Notes under the pieces: generated by a model
Databases searched by the model: none
The model's input: only the letters and a program-made list of their open reading frames with translations
What the model was told of the DNA's origin: nothing
DNA from: Streptomyces triticisoli
GTDB taxonomy: Bacteria; Actinomycetota; Actinomycetes; Streptomycetales; Streptomycetaceae
NCBI RefSeq assembly: GCF_003270085.1
Contig: NZ_QFDQ01000037.1
Coordinates: 1 to 47,041 of the forward strand
Direction: 5' to 3'
DNA length: 47,041 bases
Made by a program: the position numbers and the translations under genes
Shown here: piece by piece, positions 7,541-15,733 of the stretch
Layout: every line of letters begins with the position of its first letter
Position numbering within the stretch: position 1 is the first letter of the stretch

Positions 7541-9922
7541 TCAGCCCCGCTGACCCGACGGTCTCCGCAGGGACGGCCGGGCGGCGGTGAGGCGGGAGCG
7601 GAGCTCGGTCCACCGGGCCGAGGCCGACCAGGCCAGGCGCGCGGTCGAGCGGGGGGCGAGCGTGGCCCGCAGCCGGGCGCCGCGGGTCACCGTGCCCCGC
7701 AAGGCCCCGGTGACCTGACGGACGTCCTCGGCGAGCCCCGCCACCGGGCGTGGGCGCGGCGCGTACAGGACCTGTTCCACGGCGTCCGCCAGGCGGTGCA
7801 CCGCGGCCGCGGCCGCCGGGTCGAGGTGCCCGAGGCGCACGATCCGGGCGGCGGCCTTGCGCGGAGTCTGCGACTCGTCCGGCAGGATCCCGAAGTCCCA
7901 GGCCGTGTCCGTCAGTTCCTGCCAGACCCCCAGGACGTGCGGCACCGCGTCCGCCTCGCCGCGCCCGTGCGCGCCCAGCCGGACGAAGCGCATCCGCCTG
8001 CGCCACAGCACCGGTGACAGCGGCAGGGCGAGGAGCACCAGTCCGCCGAGTGCCCACCCCAGGACCGCGTACCACTTCGGGCCGCCGCCGTCGGAGACCA
8101 GCACGGCCTGCGCGGACGGGCCCCCGCACTCCTGCAGCCGCCTCAGCTCCGGCGGGCAGCTCTGGTGCGCAGAGGGCGCGGCGGAGGGCGCCGTGCTCGC
8201 GTCCTGGGAGGACACCGCGGGGTCCGGCAGGCGGGTGTCCGGCGTCTCCGGCCGACTGTACGACGGCACGGTGCCGCGCGTCGGCGTCGGCTCGAAGCGG
8301 GTCCAGCCGACGCCCTCGAAGTACAGCTCGGGCCAGGCGTGCGCGTCCTTCAGGTTCACCGCCACCGTGCCGTCGCCCCGCGGGGAGCCGGGGGCGAAGC
8401 CCACCGCGATCCGGGCCGGTATGTCCAGCGTGCGGGCCATCGCGGCCATCGCGAAGGAGAAGTGCACGCAGAAGCCCTGCTTGTCCTTCAGGAACCGTGA
8501 GATGGCCTGCGGCCCACTGCCCGTGTCGACCTGGGTGTCGTACTGGAAGCCGCCGTCGACGGCGAACCAGTCCTGCAGCTCGACCGCCTGCTCGTAGTGG
8601 TTCGACGCGCCCTCGGTGATCCGGCGGGCGGTCCTCGCGACGTCCGCCGGCAGCGACTTGGGCACCTTGGTGTACTCGCGCTTCAGGGCCGGCGGCGGGG
8701 CCGGCGCGGTCGCGAGCTGCTCCGCCGTCGGCCTCACCTGGAGGCTCTTCACCTGGTAGGTCAGTCCGCGGGTGTTCTGCCCGTGGTCGCCGACGAGGGT
8801 CATGCCCACGGGTTCGTAGCGCCAACTGCCCTTGATGCGCACGCCGCTCGGCGGGTACGGCATCGGCAGCCAGCTCTGGCGGAACCCTTTGGACGTCGCG
8901 ATGGTCGTGGTGATCCGCCCGCGTTTGACGTCGTCGGCCAGGCCGATGGGGGCGGGGAACGGGTCGGGCACGCCGACGATGTGCCGCTGGGACGGCTTCC
9001 AGGTGGTGCCGTCGAACTCGTCCAGGGACACGATCCGCAAGTACAGGTCCGAGAGGTCGGACGTGTCCGTGCGCAGGCTCATGATCGTGCGGTTCTCGTC
9101 GGCGTTCAGGCTGTCGCGCAGCGAAACCAGCGGGTTCACCGCTGAGATCGTGCCGCCTTTGCCGCCGCGCGCGCCGACTCCGGCGCCGGTGGCGTCCAGC
9201 AGCCCGCCCTGCATGGCCGGCAGGGCGAGCGGCGCCACCAGGGCGACGCCCAGGACGAGCGCGCCGATCCGGCGTCCGGTGCGCACCGGCGCGGTCGCGC
9301 CGGCTTCTCCGCCCCCCGGGCGCGACGCCCCGGCGAACACCCGCCCCCACTGCGAGATCCGGTCCCGGCCCTCGGCCAGCAGCAGCATCAGGTAGCCGGC
9401 GGCGGCGACCAGGAACCACAGCCAGGCTGTGCCGCCCTCGGACAGGCCCGCGGCCACGGAGTACAGGGCGAGCAGCGGCAGTCCCGCGGGGGCCGCGCTG
9501 CGGAACGTCACCGCGACGGTGTCCACGATCAGCCCGATCAGCAGCACGCCGCCGACGAGCATCAGCCGGATGCCGCCGGTCAGCGGCGCCGGGATGGCAT
9601 ACCGGCCGACGTCGTCCGCACCCTGTCGCAGCAGCTCGGCCAGGTGACGGAAGGCCTCCGGGCCGGGGACCAGTCCGGCGAAGGCCTGCGCCCGGGCGAA
9701 GACCAGGGTCAGCAGCATCAGCGTGACCAGGGCTTGCGCCGCCACGGTCAGCGGCCGCGCCAGCGGTACCCGCCGGGCCACCACGCCGACGCCCGACTGC
9801 ACCGTCAGCAACAGCGTGACCTGTACGATCCACGTCGCGGACGAAACCAGCGGCAGCAACGCGCACGCCGCCATCAACGTGGCCGCCGAAGCGTACAACG
9901 CCAACCGCGCCCGCCCGCTCAT
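7541..9922 (-). CDS. Transglutaminase-like TgpA-type membrane protein
   Basis: 793 aa from ATG 9922 (MSGRARLALYASAATLM). GGGAGG with 7-nt spacing favours this over GTG 9928. The N-terminal part has about six transmembrane helices. A large extracytoplasmic part contains the transglutaminase core: Cys485 in QGFCVHFSFAMAAMAR, His528 in KDAHAWPELYF, then GWTRFEPTP. A further helix (WYAVLGWALGGLVLLALPL) and a cytoplasmic C-terminal DUF4129-like region complete the TgpA architecture. It is the last gene of the MoxR-DUF58-transglutaminase operon, a conserved trio in actinobacteria whose function is poorly defined. A cysteine peptidase or transglutaminase role at the envelope is inferred. Confidence 0.9.
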   Translation of the reverse strand: MSGRARLALYASAATLMAACALLPLVSSATWIVQVTLLLTVQSGVGVVARRVPLARPLTVAAQALVTLMLLTLVFARAQAFAGLVPGPEAFRHLAELLRQGADDVGRYAIPAPLTGGIRLMLVGGVLLIGLIVDTVAVTFRSAAPAGLPLLALYSVAAGLSEGGTAWLWFLVAAAGYLMLLLAEGRDRISQWGRVFAGASRPGGGEAGATAPVRTGRRIGALVLGVALVAPLALPAMQGGLLDATGAGVGARGGKGGTISAVNPLVSLRDSLNADENRTIMSLRTDTSDLSDLYLRIVSLDEFDGTTWKPSQRHIVGVPDPFPAPIGLADDVKRGRITTTIATSKGFRQSWLPMPYPPSGVRIKGSWRYEPVGMTLVGDHGQNTRGLTYQVKSLQVRPTAEQLATAPAPPPALKREYTKVPKSLPADVARTARRITEGASNHYEQAVELQDWFAVDGGFQYDTQVDTGSGPQAISRFLKDKQGFCVHFSFAMAAMARTLDIPARIAVGFAPGSPRGDGTVAVNLKDAHAWPELYFEGVGWTRFEPTPTRGTVPSYSRPETPDTRLPDPAVSSQDASTAPSAAPSAHQSCPPELRRLQECGGPSAQAVLVSDGGGPKWYAVLGWALGGLVLLALPLSPVLWRRRMRFVRLGAHGRGEADAVPHVLGVWQELTDTAWDFGILPDESQTPRKAAARIVRLGHLDPAAAAAVHRLADAVEQVLYAPRPRPVAGLAEDVRQVTGALRGTVTRGARLRATLAPRSTARLAWSASARWTELRSRLTAARPSLRRPSGQRG

Positions 9923-10220
9923 ACCCACCCCTCCCGCTCACCCGTGCGGCTCAACCCCACCGGCCCCCTGCCGAGCCGCCCACGCCACTCGCCCGGGACG
10001 CCCCGCCCCGCCCCTGCCGACCGCCCACCCGGTTCGTGGCCTCGCGCAGGGCGCGCGTGCGGGACGGTCCGGTCCGTCGTGCGGCGCGGGCCCGTGCCTG
10101 TCGGCCGCCTGCCCGGTCCGTGGTGTCGCTCAGGGTCCCCATGCGAGGTGCCCCTTCCTCGTGGAGGGCTGCCGGTCCGCTCACGCCACTGGCCCAGGAC
10201 GGCCCGGACCCCCGTGGCGT
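9923..10220. repeat. Intergenic mosaic of diverged repeats
   Basis: The 298-nt gap between DUF58 and the transglutaminase gene has no recognisable gene. It contains two diverged 53-nt copies (10014-10066 and 10098-10150, roughly 70% identical). A second pair of 34-nt segments (9976-10009 and 10177-10210) is more alike. A 77-codon frame here is Arg/Gly-rich and unconvincing. The transglutaminase ribosome-binding site lies at its left end. Confidence 0.55.
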
Positions 10221-11593
10221 TCATGACCACCCCTCGCCCGGGCCCGTGCCGCTCGTCGCGCGGATGGTCGTGCGTTCGCGGTCCGCCTGGCGCCACACCT
10301 CGTCCAGCGCCGCGCCCCGGGGCACGCCGACGGCCGTCCAGCCGGCCTCGCGCAGGAGGCGCAGGCGTTCCTCGGTGGGGTCGGCCGGGGCGGGGACGTC
10401 GGCCGGTTCGCGTGTCCAGGTGCGGCTGGACAGGACGAAGGCGACGGCCGCGCCGCTGCGCCGGCACATCTTGGCGGCCACCGTGGCCTGGACCTCGTCC
10501 AGATCGCCGAAGAAGGCGACCAGCAGCCCCTCCCTGCCGCCGCGCAGCACGTCGTAGGCGCGGGACAGGCCCGCCCCGTCCGAGTGGTCGATCACGGCGA
10601 GGGCGTCCATCATCAGTCCGGCCGCGTCCGCGGACTCCTGGCCGGCGCCCGCGAAACCCGCGGAGGCCTCGCCGGGCACCAGGCTGCCGGTGTCGGTCAG
10701 CAGCCGGACCGAGAGACCCCGCTCCAGCATGTGCACCAGGACGGAGGCCGCGCCGGACACCGCCCACTCGAAGGCCGAGTCGGGGCCGGCGCCCCGGTGG
10801 GCGAGCTTCCGGGTGTCGAGCAGCACAGTGCAGCGGGCACGCTGCGGCTGCTCCTCGCGGCGCACCATCAGCTCGCCGTAGCGCGCGGTGGAGCGCCAGT
10901 GAACGCGGCGCAGGTCGTCGCCGTAGCGGTACCCGCGCGGGATGATGTCGTCCTCGCCGGCCAGCGCCAGCGAGCGCTGCCGCCCGTCGCCGTACCCCTT
11001 GGCCTCGCCGCTCAGCCGCACCGGTGCCAGCGGCTCCACGCGCGGCACGACGGTGAGGGTGTCGTACGTCGAGAAGGACCGGGTCAGTTCGCACATCCCG
11101 AACGGGTCGGTCAGGCGCAGCTGCAGCGGGCCCAGCGGATAGCGGCCCCGCAGGTCGGAGCGGACCCGGTAGGACACCTCGCGGCGTCCGCCCGGCTCGA
11201 CCCGGTCGAGCACGAAGCGGGGCCGCGGCCCGAGCACGTACGGCACCCGGTCCTGGAGCATCAGCAGACCCGTGGGCAGCCGGGAGACGTTGTCCATGAG
11301 CAGGTGCACACGGGCCTCGCTGCCGGCGGGCACGCGCGCGGGGGAGAGCCGGCGGCCGCCGGCCACCCGGTAGCGCGTGCGGTGGAGCACGGTCGCGCAG
11401 ACCAGCGGCAGGGCGGCGAGCAGCAGCCCGACCCGCAGCAGGTCGGGCTGGCCGAGGACGTAGGCGCACAGGGCGGCGGCGACCCCGGCGGCCAGGAAGG
11501 AACGCCCCCGGGTGGTCAGGCCGGCCAGCGCGGTGCGCATGCCGCCCCGCTCCCCCCGGTCGTCCTCCGCGTGCGCGGCCCCCGTGTGGGACA

Positions 11594-11594
<1 letters not shown>
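10221..11594 (-). CDS. DUF58 domain protein
   Basis: 457 aa from ATG 11594. The start is preceded by GGAGG and overlaps the moxR stop by 1 nt (TGATG), so translation is probably coupled. An in-frame ATG 18 codons later (MRTALAGLTTRG) is an alternative. Two hydrophobic helices lie near the N-terminus (FLAAGVAAALCAYVLG, LLLAALPLVCATVL). The middle carries the DUF58 signature GYRYGDDLRRVHWRSTAR. The C-terminal part resembles a von Willebrand-type fold (VLLDTRKLA). DUF58 proteins accompany MoxR ATPases and are thought to be their membrane-linked partners. Confidence 0.9.
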
Positions 11595-12631
<1,037 letters not shown>

Positions 12632-12650
12632 CCGGCCCTCCTCGGCCCTT

Positions 12651-12676
12651 CCCCCAAGCCCTCTGCCGAGCAGGGG
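12651..12676. repeat. Third REP-like hairpin unit
   Basis: CCCCCAAGCCCTCTGCCGAG followed by CAGGGG. It matches the 7435-7490 units in its C-run, AAGC, GAGCA and G-run. It is located 20 nt upstream of the moxR start. Confidence 0.6.
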
Positions 12677-12819
12677 ATACCCCAATTTCCCGGGCCGACG
12701 CTCTGCTGTGAGGTCCGGCCCGCCCCGAATCACGGCCACCACGCGGAAAGGTTCCGCGAGGTTCCGCGTGCGGCCACACCCCGCATTCTTGCCGCCGTTA
12801 CCGATTCGTGTCACTCGCC

Positions 12820-12828
12820 TGTGGACAA
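12820..12828 (-). promoter_or_regulatory. Isolated DnaA-box-like sequence
   Basis: TTGTCCACA on the minus strand is an exact match to the preferred Streptomyces DnaA box. It is single, so it may be chance or a minor DnaA site rather than part of an origin. Confidence 0.25.
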
Positions 12829-12881
12829 CTGGCCGCGGTAAGTCGGCTTTTACGACCTTTCGCAGGTGACGGCGGCATGAT

Positions 12882-12903
12882 GCGCACCGGATGTCCGGCG
12901 CGC
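12882..12903 (-). terminator. Weak terminator hairpin after the carbonic anhydrase gene
   Basis: GCGCACCGG (12882-12890) pairs with CCGGCGCGC (12895-12903) with one mismatch and a 4-nt loop. It lies 10 nt beyond the stop codon. Confidence 0.4.
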
Positions 12904-12912
12904 GTGCGAGGG

Positions 12913-13464
12913 TCAGGCGGGGTCGATCTCGCGCAGCAGGCCCGTCCTGACGTCGAAGACGAAGCCGCGCACGTCGTCGGTGTGCAGCAGGAACGGCGAG
13001 GTGCGCACGCGCTGCATGGACTGCCGCACGTCCTGGTCGGCGTCCCGGAAGGCTTCCACGGCCCAGGCCGGACGCTGCCCGACCTCCATCTCCAGTTCGT
13101 GCCGGAAGTCCTCGGTGATGGACTCCAGGCCACAGTTGGTGTGGTGGATCAGCACGATGCTGCGGGTGCCGAGGGCGCGCTGGCTGATGGTCAACGAGCG
13201 GATGACGTCGTCGGTGACCACGCCGCCCGCGTTGCGGATGGTGTGGCAGTCGCCGAGCTCCAGGCCGAGCGCGGCGTGCAGGTCGAGACGGGCGTCCATG
13301 CAGGCCACGACCGCGACGTGCAGCACGGGCCGGGCGTCCATCCCCGGGTCGATGAACGCGGCGGCATAGCGCTGGTTGGCCTCCGTGAGGCGGTCGGTGA
13401 CCGTGCCTGTCCTTATGGCGCTCTCGGATCCGGGAGGAACTGATGCGGATGTCGTCATACTCAT
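12913..13464 (-). CDS. Beta-class carbonic anhydrase
   Basis: 183 aa from ATG 13464 (MSMTTSASVPPGSESA); a second in-frame ATG follows two codons later. No good ribosome-binding site is visible. Zinc-site residues are in place: Cys55 and Asp57 in VACMDARLDL, His108 and Cys111 in IHHTNCG. The RNAGG segment of beta enzymes follows GDCHTI. It interconverts CO2 and bicarbonate in the cytoplasm. It is divergent from the dcw cluster, which starts about 420 nt away. Confidence 0.92.
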   Translation of the reverse strand: MSMTTSASVPPGSESAIRTGTVTDRLTEANQRYAAAFIDPGMDARPVLHVAVVACMDARLDLHAALGLELGDCHTIRNAGGVVTDDVIRSLTISQRALGTRSIVLIHHTNCGLESITEDFRHELEMEVGQRPAWAVEAFRDADQDVRQSMQRVRTSPFLLHTDDVRGFVFDVRTGLLREIDPA

Positions 13465-13882
13465 GACGTTACTGGCCGTGCCCGCTCCGGTCCTGTTATG
13501 AGAGCGGACAAAGAACCCCATCGCGGCTTGTTGTGAGCGACCCCACACAGACGGCAAATCCTGTCCGTACGGGTGAATCTTTTCGAATTCCAGTGTCACC
13601 GGCACTCTGTCGGGCGACGCGCAGGCCGGTTGATTGACCGCGAGACGGGGTGGACTAAAGTGGCGCGAAGCGGGAGGCGTGGCCCTCCCTGCTGAACTGC
13701 ATTTCCCAAGGCCCCGGCCTGAGCACCGGCGGCCCGACACGTGCGCGGCGCGTACGTACGGCTCGGCCTCCTCCCGCTTCCGGCCGGCCGACGCTTCCGG
13801 CGCCGGCAGGCTTCTCGTACCTGAGCGGCGGGGGACCCGGCGGTGCGTGCGGGACGCGCCGGACCTGAGAGGGCCCCGAAAG
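13465..13882. other. Gap between carbonic anhydrase and rsmH; dcw promoter region
   Basis: About 418 nt. The rsmH frame is open from 13634, but its upstream part is Arg-rich and unlike RsmH. No mraZ-like gene is present. The region must hold the promoter(s) of the dcw cluster. Around 13632-13665 the G+C falls slightly (gattgaccgc, ctaaagtgg), which may mark a promoter: TTGACC at 13633 and TAAAGT at 13656 have a 17-nt spacer. Confidence 0.45.
13633..13661 (+). promoter_or_regulatory. Candidate promoter of the dcw cluster
   Basis: TTGACC (13633-13638) and TAAAGT (13656-13661), spacer 17 nt, are close to the vegetative consensus. They lie about 220 nt upstream of the rsmH start, implying a long leader. 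Confidence 0.5.
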
Positions 13883-14887
13883 ATGAATGGGCGCGAAGCG
13901 CCTCCGCAGAAGAGTGGCGGCGGGCGACGGGAGGGCAACAGCCGACATGTTCCCGTGATGCTCCAGCGGTGCCTGGACCTGCTGGCGCCCGCACTTCAGG
14001 GGCCGGGAGCGGTGGTCGTCGACTGCACCCTCGGCCTCGGCGGGCACAGCGAGGCGTTGCTCACCCGCTTCCCCGAGGCACGGCTCGTGGCCCTGGACCG
14101 GGACAAGGAGGCGCTGCGGCTGTCCGGTGAGCGGCTGGCCCCCTTCGGCGAGCGGGCCACCCTGGTGCACGCCGTCTACGACGAGCTGCCCGGCGTGCTC
14201 GACCGGCTGGGCATCGCGCGCGTGCGGGGCGTCCTGTTCGACCTCGGCGTCTCCTCCATGCAGCTCGACGAGGCCGAACGCGGCTTCGCCTACGCCCAGG
14301 ACGCCCCCCTGGACATGCGCATGGACCAGAGCACCGGCATCAGCGCCGCCGAGGTCCTCAACACCTACCCGGCCGGTGAACTGGTCCGCATCCTGCGGGT
14401 GTACGGCGAGGAGAAGCAGGCCAAGCGGATCGTGGCCGCGATCGTGCGCGAGCGTGAGAAGGCGCCGTTCACCAACAGTGCCCGGTTGGTGGAGCTCATC
14501 CGTGACGCGTTGCCACAGGCCGTCAAGCGCACCGGTGGCAACCCGGCCAAGCGCACGTTCCAGGCGCTGCGCATCGAGGTCAACGGCGAACTCGCCGTCC
14601 TGGAACGGGCGATCCCGGCCGCGGTGAAGACGCTCGCGGTCGGCGGTCGGATCGCCGTACTGTCGTACCACTCGCTCGAAGACCGTCTGGTCAAGCAGGT
14701 GTTGGCGGCCGGCGCCGCGTCGAGTGCGCCCCCCGGGCTCCCGGTCGTACCCGAGCGTTACCAGCCCCGGCTCAAGCTGCTCACGCGCGGTGCCGAACTT
14801 CCCACCGAGGAGGAGATCGCCGAGAACCGGCGGGCGGCACCGGCCCGGCTGCGCGGCGCCGAGCGCATCAGGGAGGACGTCGAGTGA
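13883..14887 (+). CDS. rsmH: 16S rRNA (cytosine-1402-N4)-methyltransferase
   Basis: 334 aa from ATG 13883 ([14 protein letters not shown]), GAGAGGG about 9 nt upstream; an upstream GTG at about 13844 is possible. The RsmH hallmarks are present: [14 protein letters not shown] near the N-terminus, SAM-binding [46 protein letters not shown], and C-terminal [16 protein letters not shown]. It methylates N4 of C1402 in the ribosomal P site (old name mraW). It is first in the dcw cluster. The first codons contain the inverted repeat core GGGCGCGAAGCGCC (13889-13902), which also occurs in the murD insertion. Confidence 0.95.
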   Translation: MNGREAPPQKSGGGRREGNSRHVPVMLQRCLDLLAPALQGPGAVVVDCTLGLGGHSEALLTRFPEARLVALDRDKEALRLSGERLAPFGERATLVHAVYDELPGVLDRLGIARVRGVLFDLGVSSMQLDEAERGFAYAQDAPLDMRMDQSTGISAAEVLNTYPAGELVRILRVYGEEKQAKRIVAAIVREREKAPFTNSARLVELIRDALPQAVKRTGGNPAKRTFQALRIEVNGELAVLERAIPAAVKTLAVGGRIAVLSYHSLEDRLVKQVLAAGAASSAPPGLPVVPERYQPRLKLLTRGAELPTEEEIAENRRAAPARLRGAERIREDVE

Positions 14888-14900
14888 GGCAGGGGGACAG

Positions 14901-15419
14901 TTGAGCAGGAAACCCGAACTGAGGGGGCGTGCCGCCCGGCTCGCCCGGCTCTTCCCGGCGAACCGCAGCCAGGCCGCCCGCACGCCCTTCGTCCTCCTCG
15001 TCGTGCTCCTGCTCGGTGGGGGCCTCATCGGGCTGCTGATGCTGAACTCCGCGCTCAGCGAAGGCGCGTTCCAGCGGGAGGGCCTGCGGAAGGACACCAA
15101 GAACCTCACCGACGAGGAACAGGCCCTGCAGCGGGACATCGACGCCTACTCCGCCCCGGACGCCCTCCAGCGCCGCGCCCGGGAACTCGGCATGGTCCCC
15201 GGCGGCGACCCCGCCTTCCTGGCCCCCGACGGCACGGTGAAGGGCGCCCCCTCACCCGCCCCCGAACAGTCCCCCTACACCGACGTACCGGCAGCGCTGC
15301 TCCCACCCGAGCCCCTCACCACCACGCCGTACCCCACGCCCGGCACCCCCACGGACACCACACCACCCACCACCGCGACCACGCTCCACCCCTCCACGTC
15401 CCCGACCTCCGGCAGGTGA
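14901..15419 (+). CDS. ftsL: Divisome protein FtsL
   Basis: 172 aa from TTG 14901 (SRKPELRGRAARLARL), with AGGGGGA just upstream; no ATG/GTG is available in frame. A basic cytoplasmic segment is followed by one transmembrane helix (about residues 29-51, FVLLVVLLLGGGLIGLLML). A short coiled-coil (DTKNLTDEEQALQRDIDAYSAP) and the conserved LQRRARELGMVPGG box follow. The final roughly 60 residues are Pro/Thr-rich and end PSTSPTSGR. FtsL links FtsQ/DivIC to FtsW/FtsI at septa. The last codons are duplicated 275 bp downstream. Confidence 0.9.
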   Translation: MSRKPELRGRAARLARLFPANRSQAARTPFVLLVVLLLGGGLIGLLMLNSALSEGAFQREGLRKDTKNLTDEEQALQRDIDAYSAPDALQRRARELGMVPGGDPAFLAPDGTVKGAPSPAPEQSPYTDVPAALLPPEPLTTTPYPTPGTPTDTTPPTTATTLHPSTSPTSGR

Positions 15420-15733
15420 CGGAAGTGTCCGACAGGAAGACTCCGCGGTGTCGTGTGCGTGGTCCCGCCGGGGCCGCCTGCCCCATCCCCGGTGCCGGCC
15501 CGGTCGTGCTCCGGCGGGTGACGCCCTCGGGCCTGGGGCGGGTGGCGGAGGTGTCCGGCGGGCGGGCGCCGTGCTGCCGTGCGGCCGGTCCCGCCGGGGC
15601 CGTCTGCCTCGGTGTCCGTCCGGTTCGCCGCCTGGTCGCGGGCGCTGACTCGGCCGCCTCCCAGCCCTCCACGTCCCCGACTCCCGGCAGGTGACGGAAG
15701 TGTCCGACAGGAAGACCCCGCGTCGTCGTGTGC
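15390..15733 (+). repeat. Direct duplication across the ftsL/ftsI junction
   Basis: The 69-bp segments 15390-15458 and 15665-15733 match at 64 positions without gaps. Each spans an ftsL-like 3' end, a GTGA start/stop overlap and an ftsI-like 5' end. A more diverged copy of the 68-bp stretch from 15415 lies at 15541-15608 (52 of 68 identical). This is a partial tandem duplication with an internal third copy. Confidence 0.9.
15416..15694 (+). CDS. Duplication-derived 92-codon ORF between ftsL and ftsI
   Basis: 92 aa from GTG 15416, overlapping the ftsL stop by 4 nt. Its own stop overlaps the ftsI GTG by 4 nt. It begins MTEVSDRKTPRCRVRGPA, like the FtsI start MTEVSDRKTPRRRVPGPA. It ends QPSTSPTPGR, like the FtsL end HPSTSPTSGR. 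The middle is Gly/Ala/Arg/Cys-rich with no domain or transmembrane helix. It looks like the product of a tandem duplication in which both stop-start couplings survived. Translation through it may be needed to carry ribosomes from ftsL to ftsI. Whether a stable peptide results is unknown. Confidence 0.5.
   Translation: MTEVSDRKTPRCRVRGPAGAACPIPGAGPVVLRRVTPSGLGRVAEVSGGRAPCCRAAGPAGAVCLGVRPVRRLVAGADSAASQPSTSPTPGR

Larger units (their letters stand above)
12632..12912. other. Intergenic region between moxR and the carbonic anhydrase gene
   Basis: 281 nt with no gene. It contains a REP-like hairpin (12651-12676), a DnaA-box-like 9-mer (12820-12828) and a weak hairpin (12882-12903). The moxR operon promoter should lie here, but no convincing -35/-10 pair stood out. 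Confidence 0.5.
13883..15419 (+). other. Start of the dcw operon: rsmH-ftsL block
   Basis: rsmH and ftsL are separated by 13 nt. The ftsL stop overlaps the start of the duplicate ORF by 4 nt, so the block continues without a break into ftsI. No terminator is visible between these genes. Confidence 0.7.

Noticed and set aside
9951..10184. 77-codon minus-strand ORF between DUF58 and the transglutaminase gene
   Set aside because: Arg/Gly-rich, no ribosome-binding site and formed from degenerate repeats.
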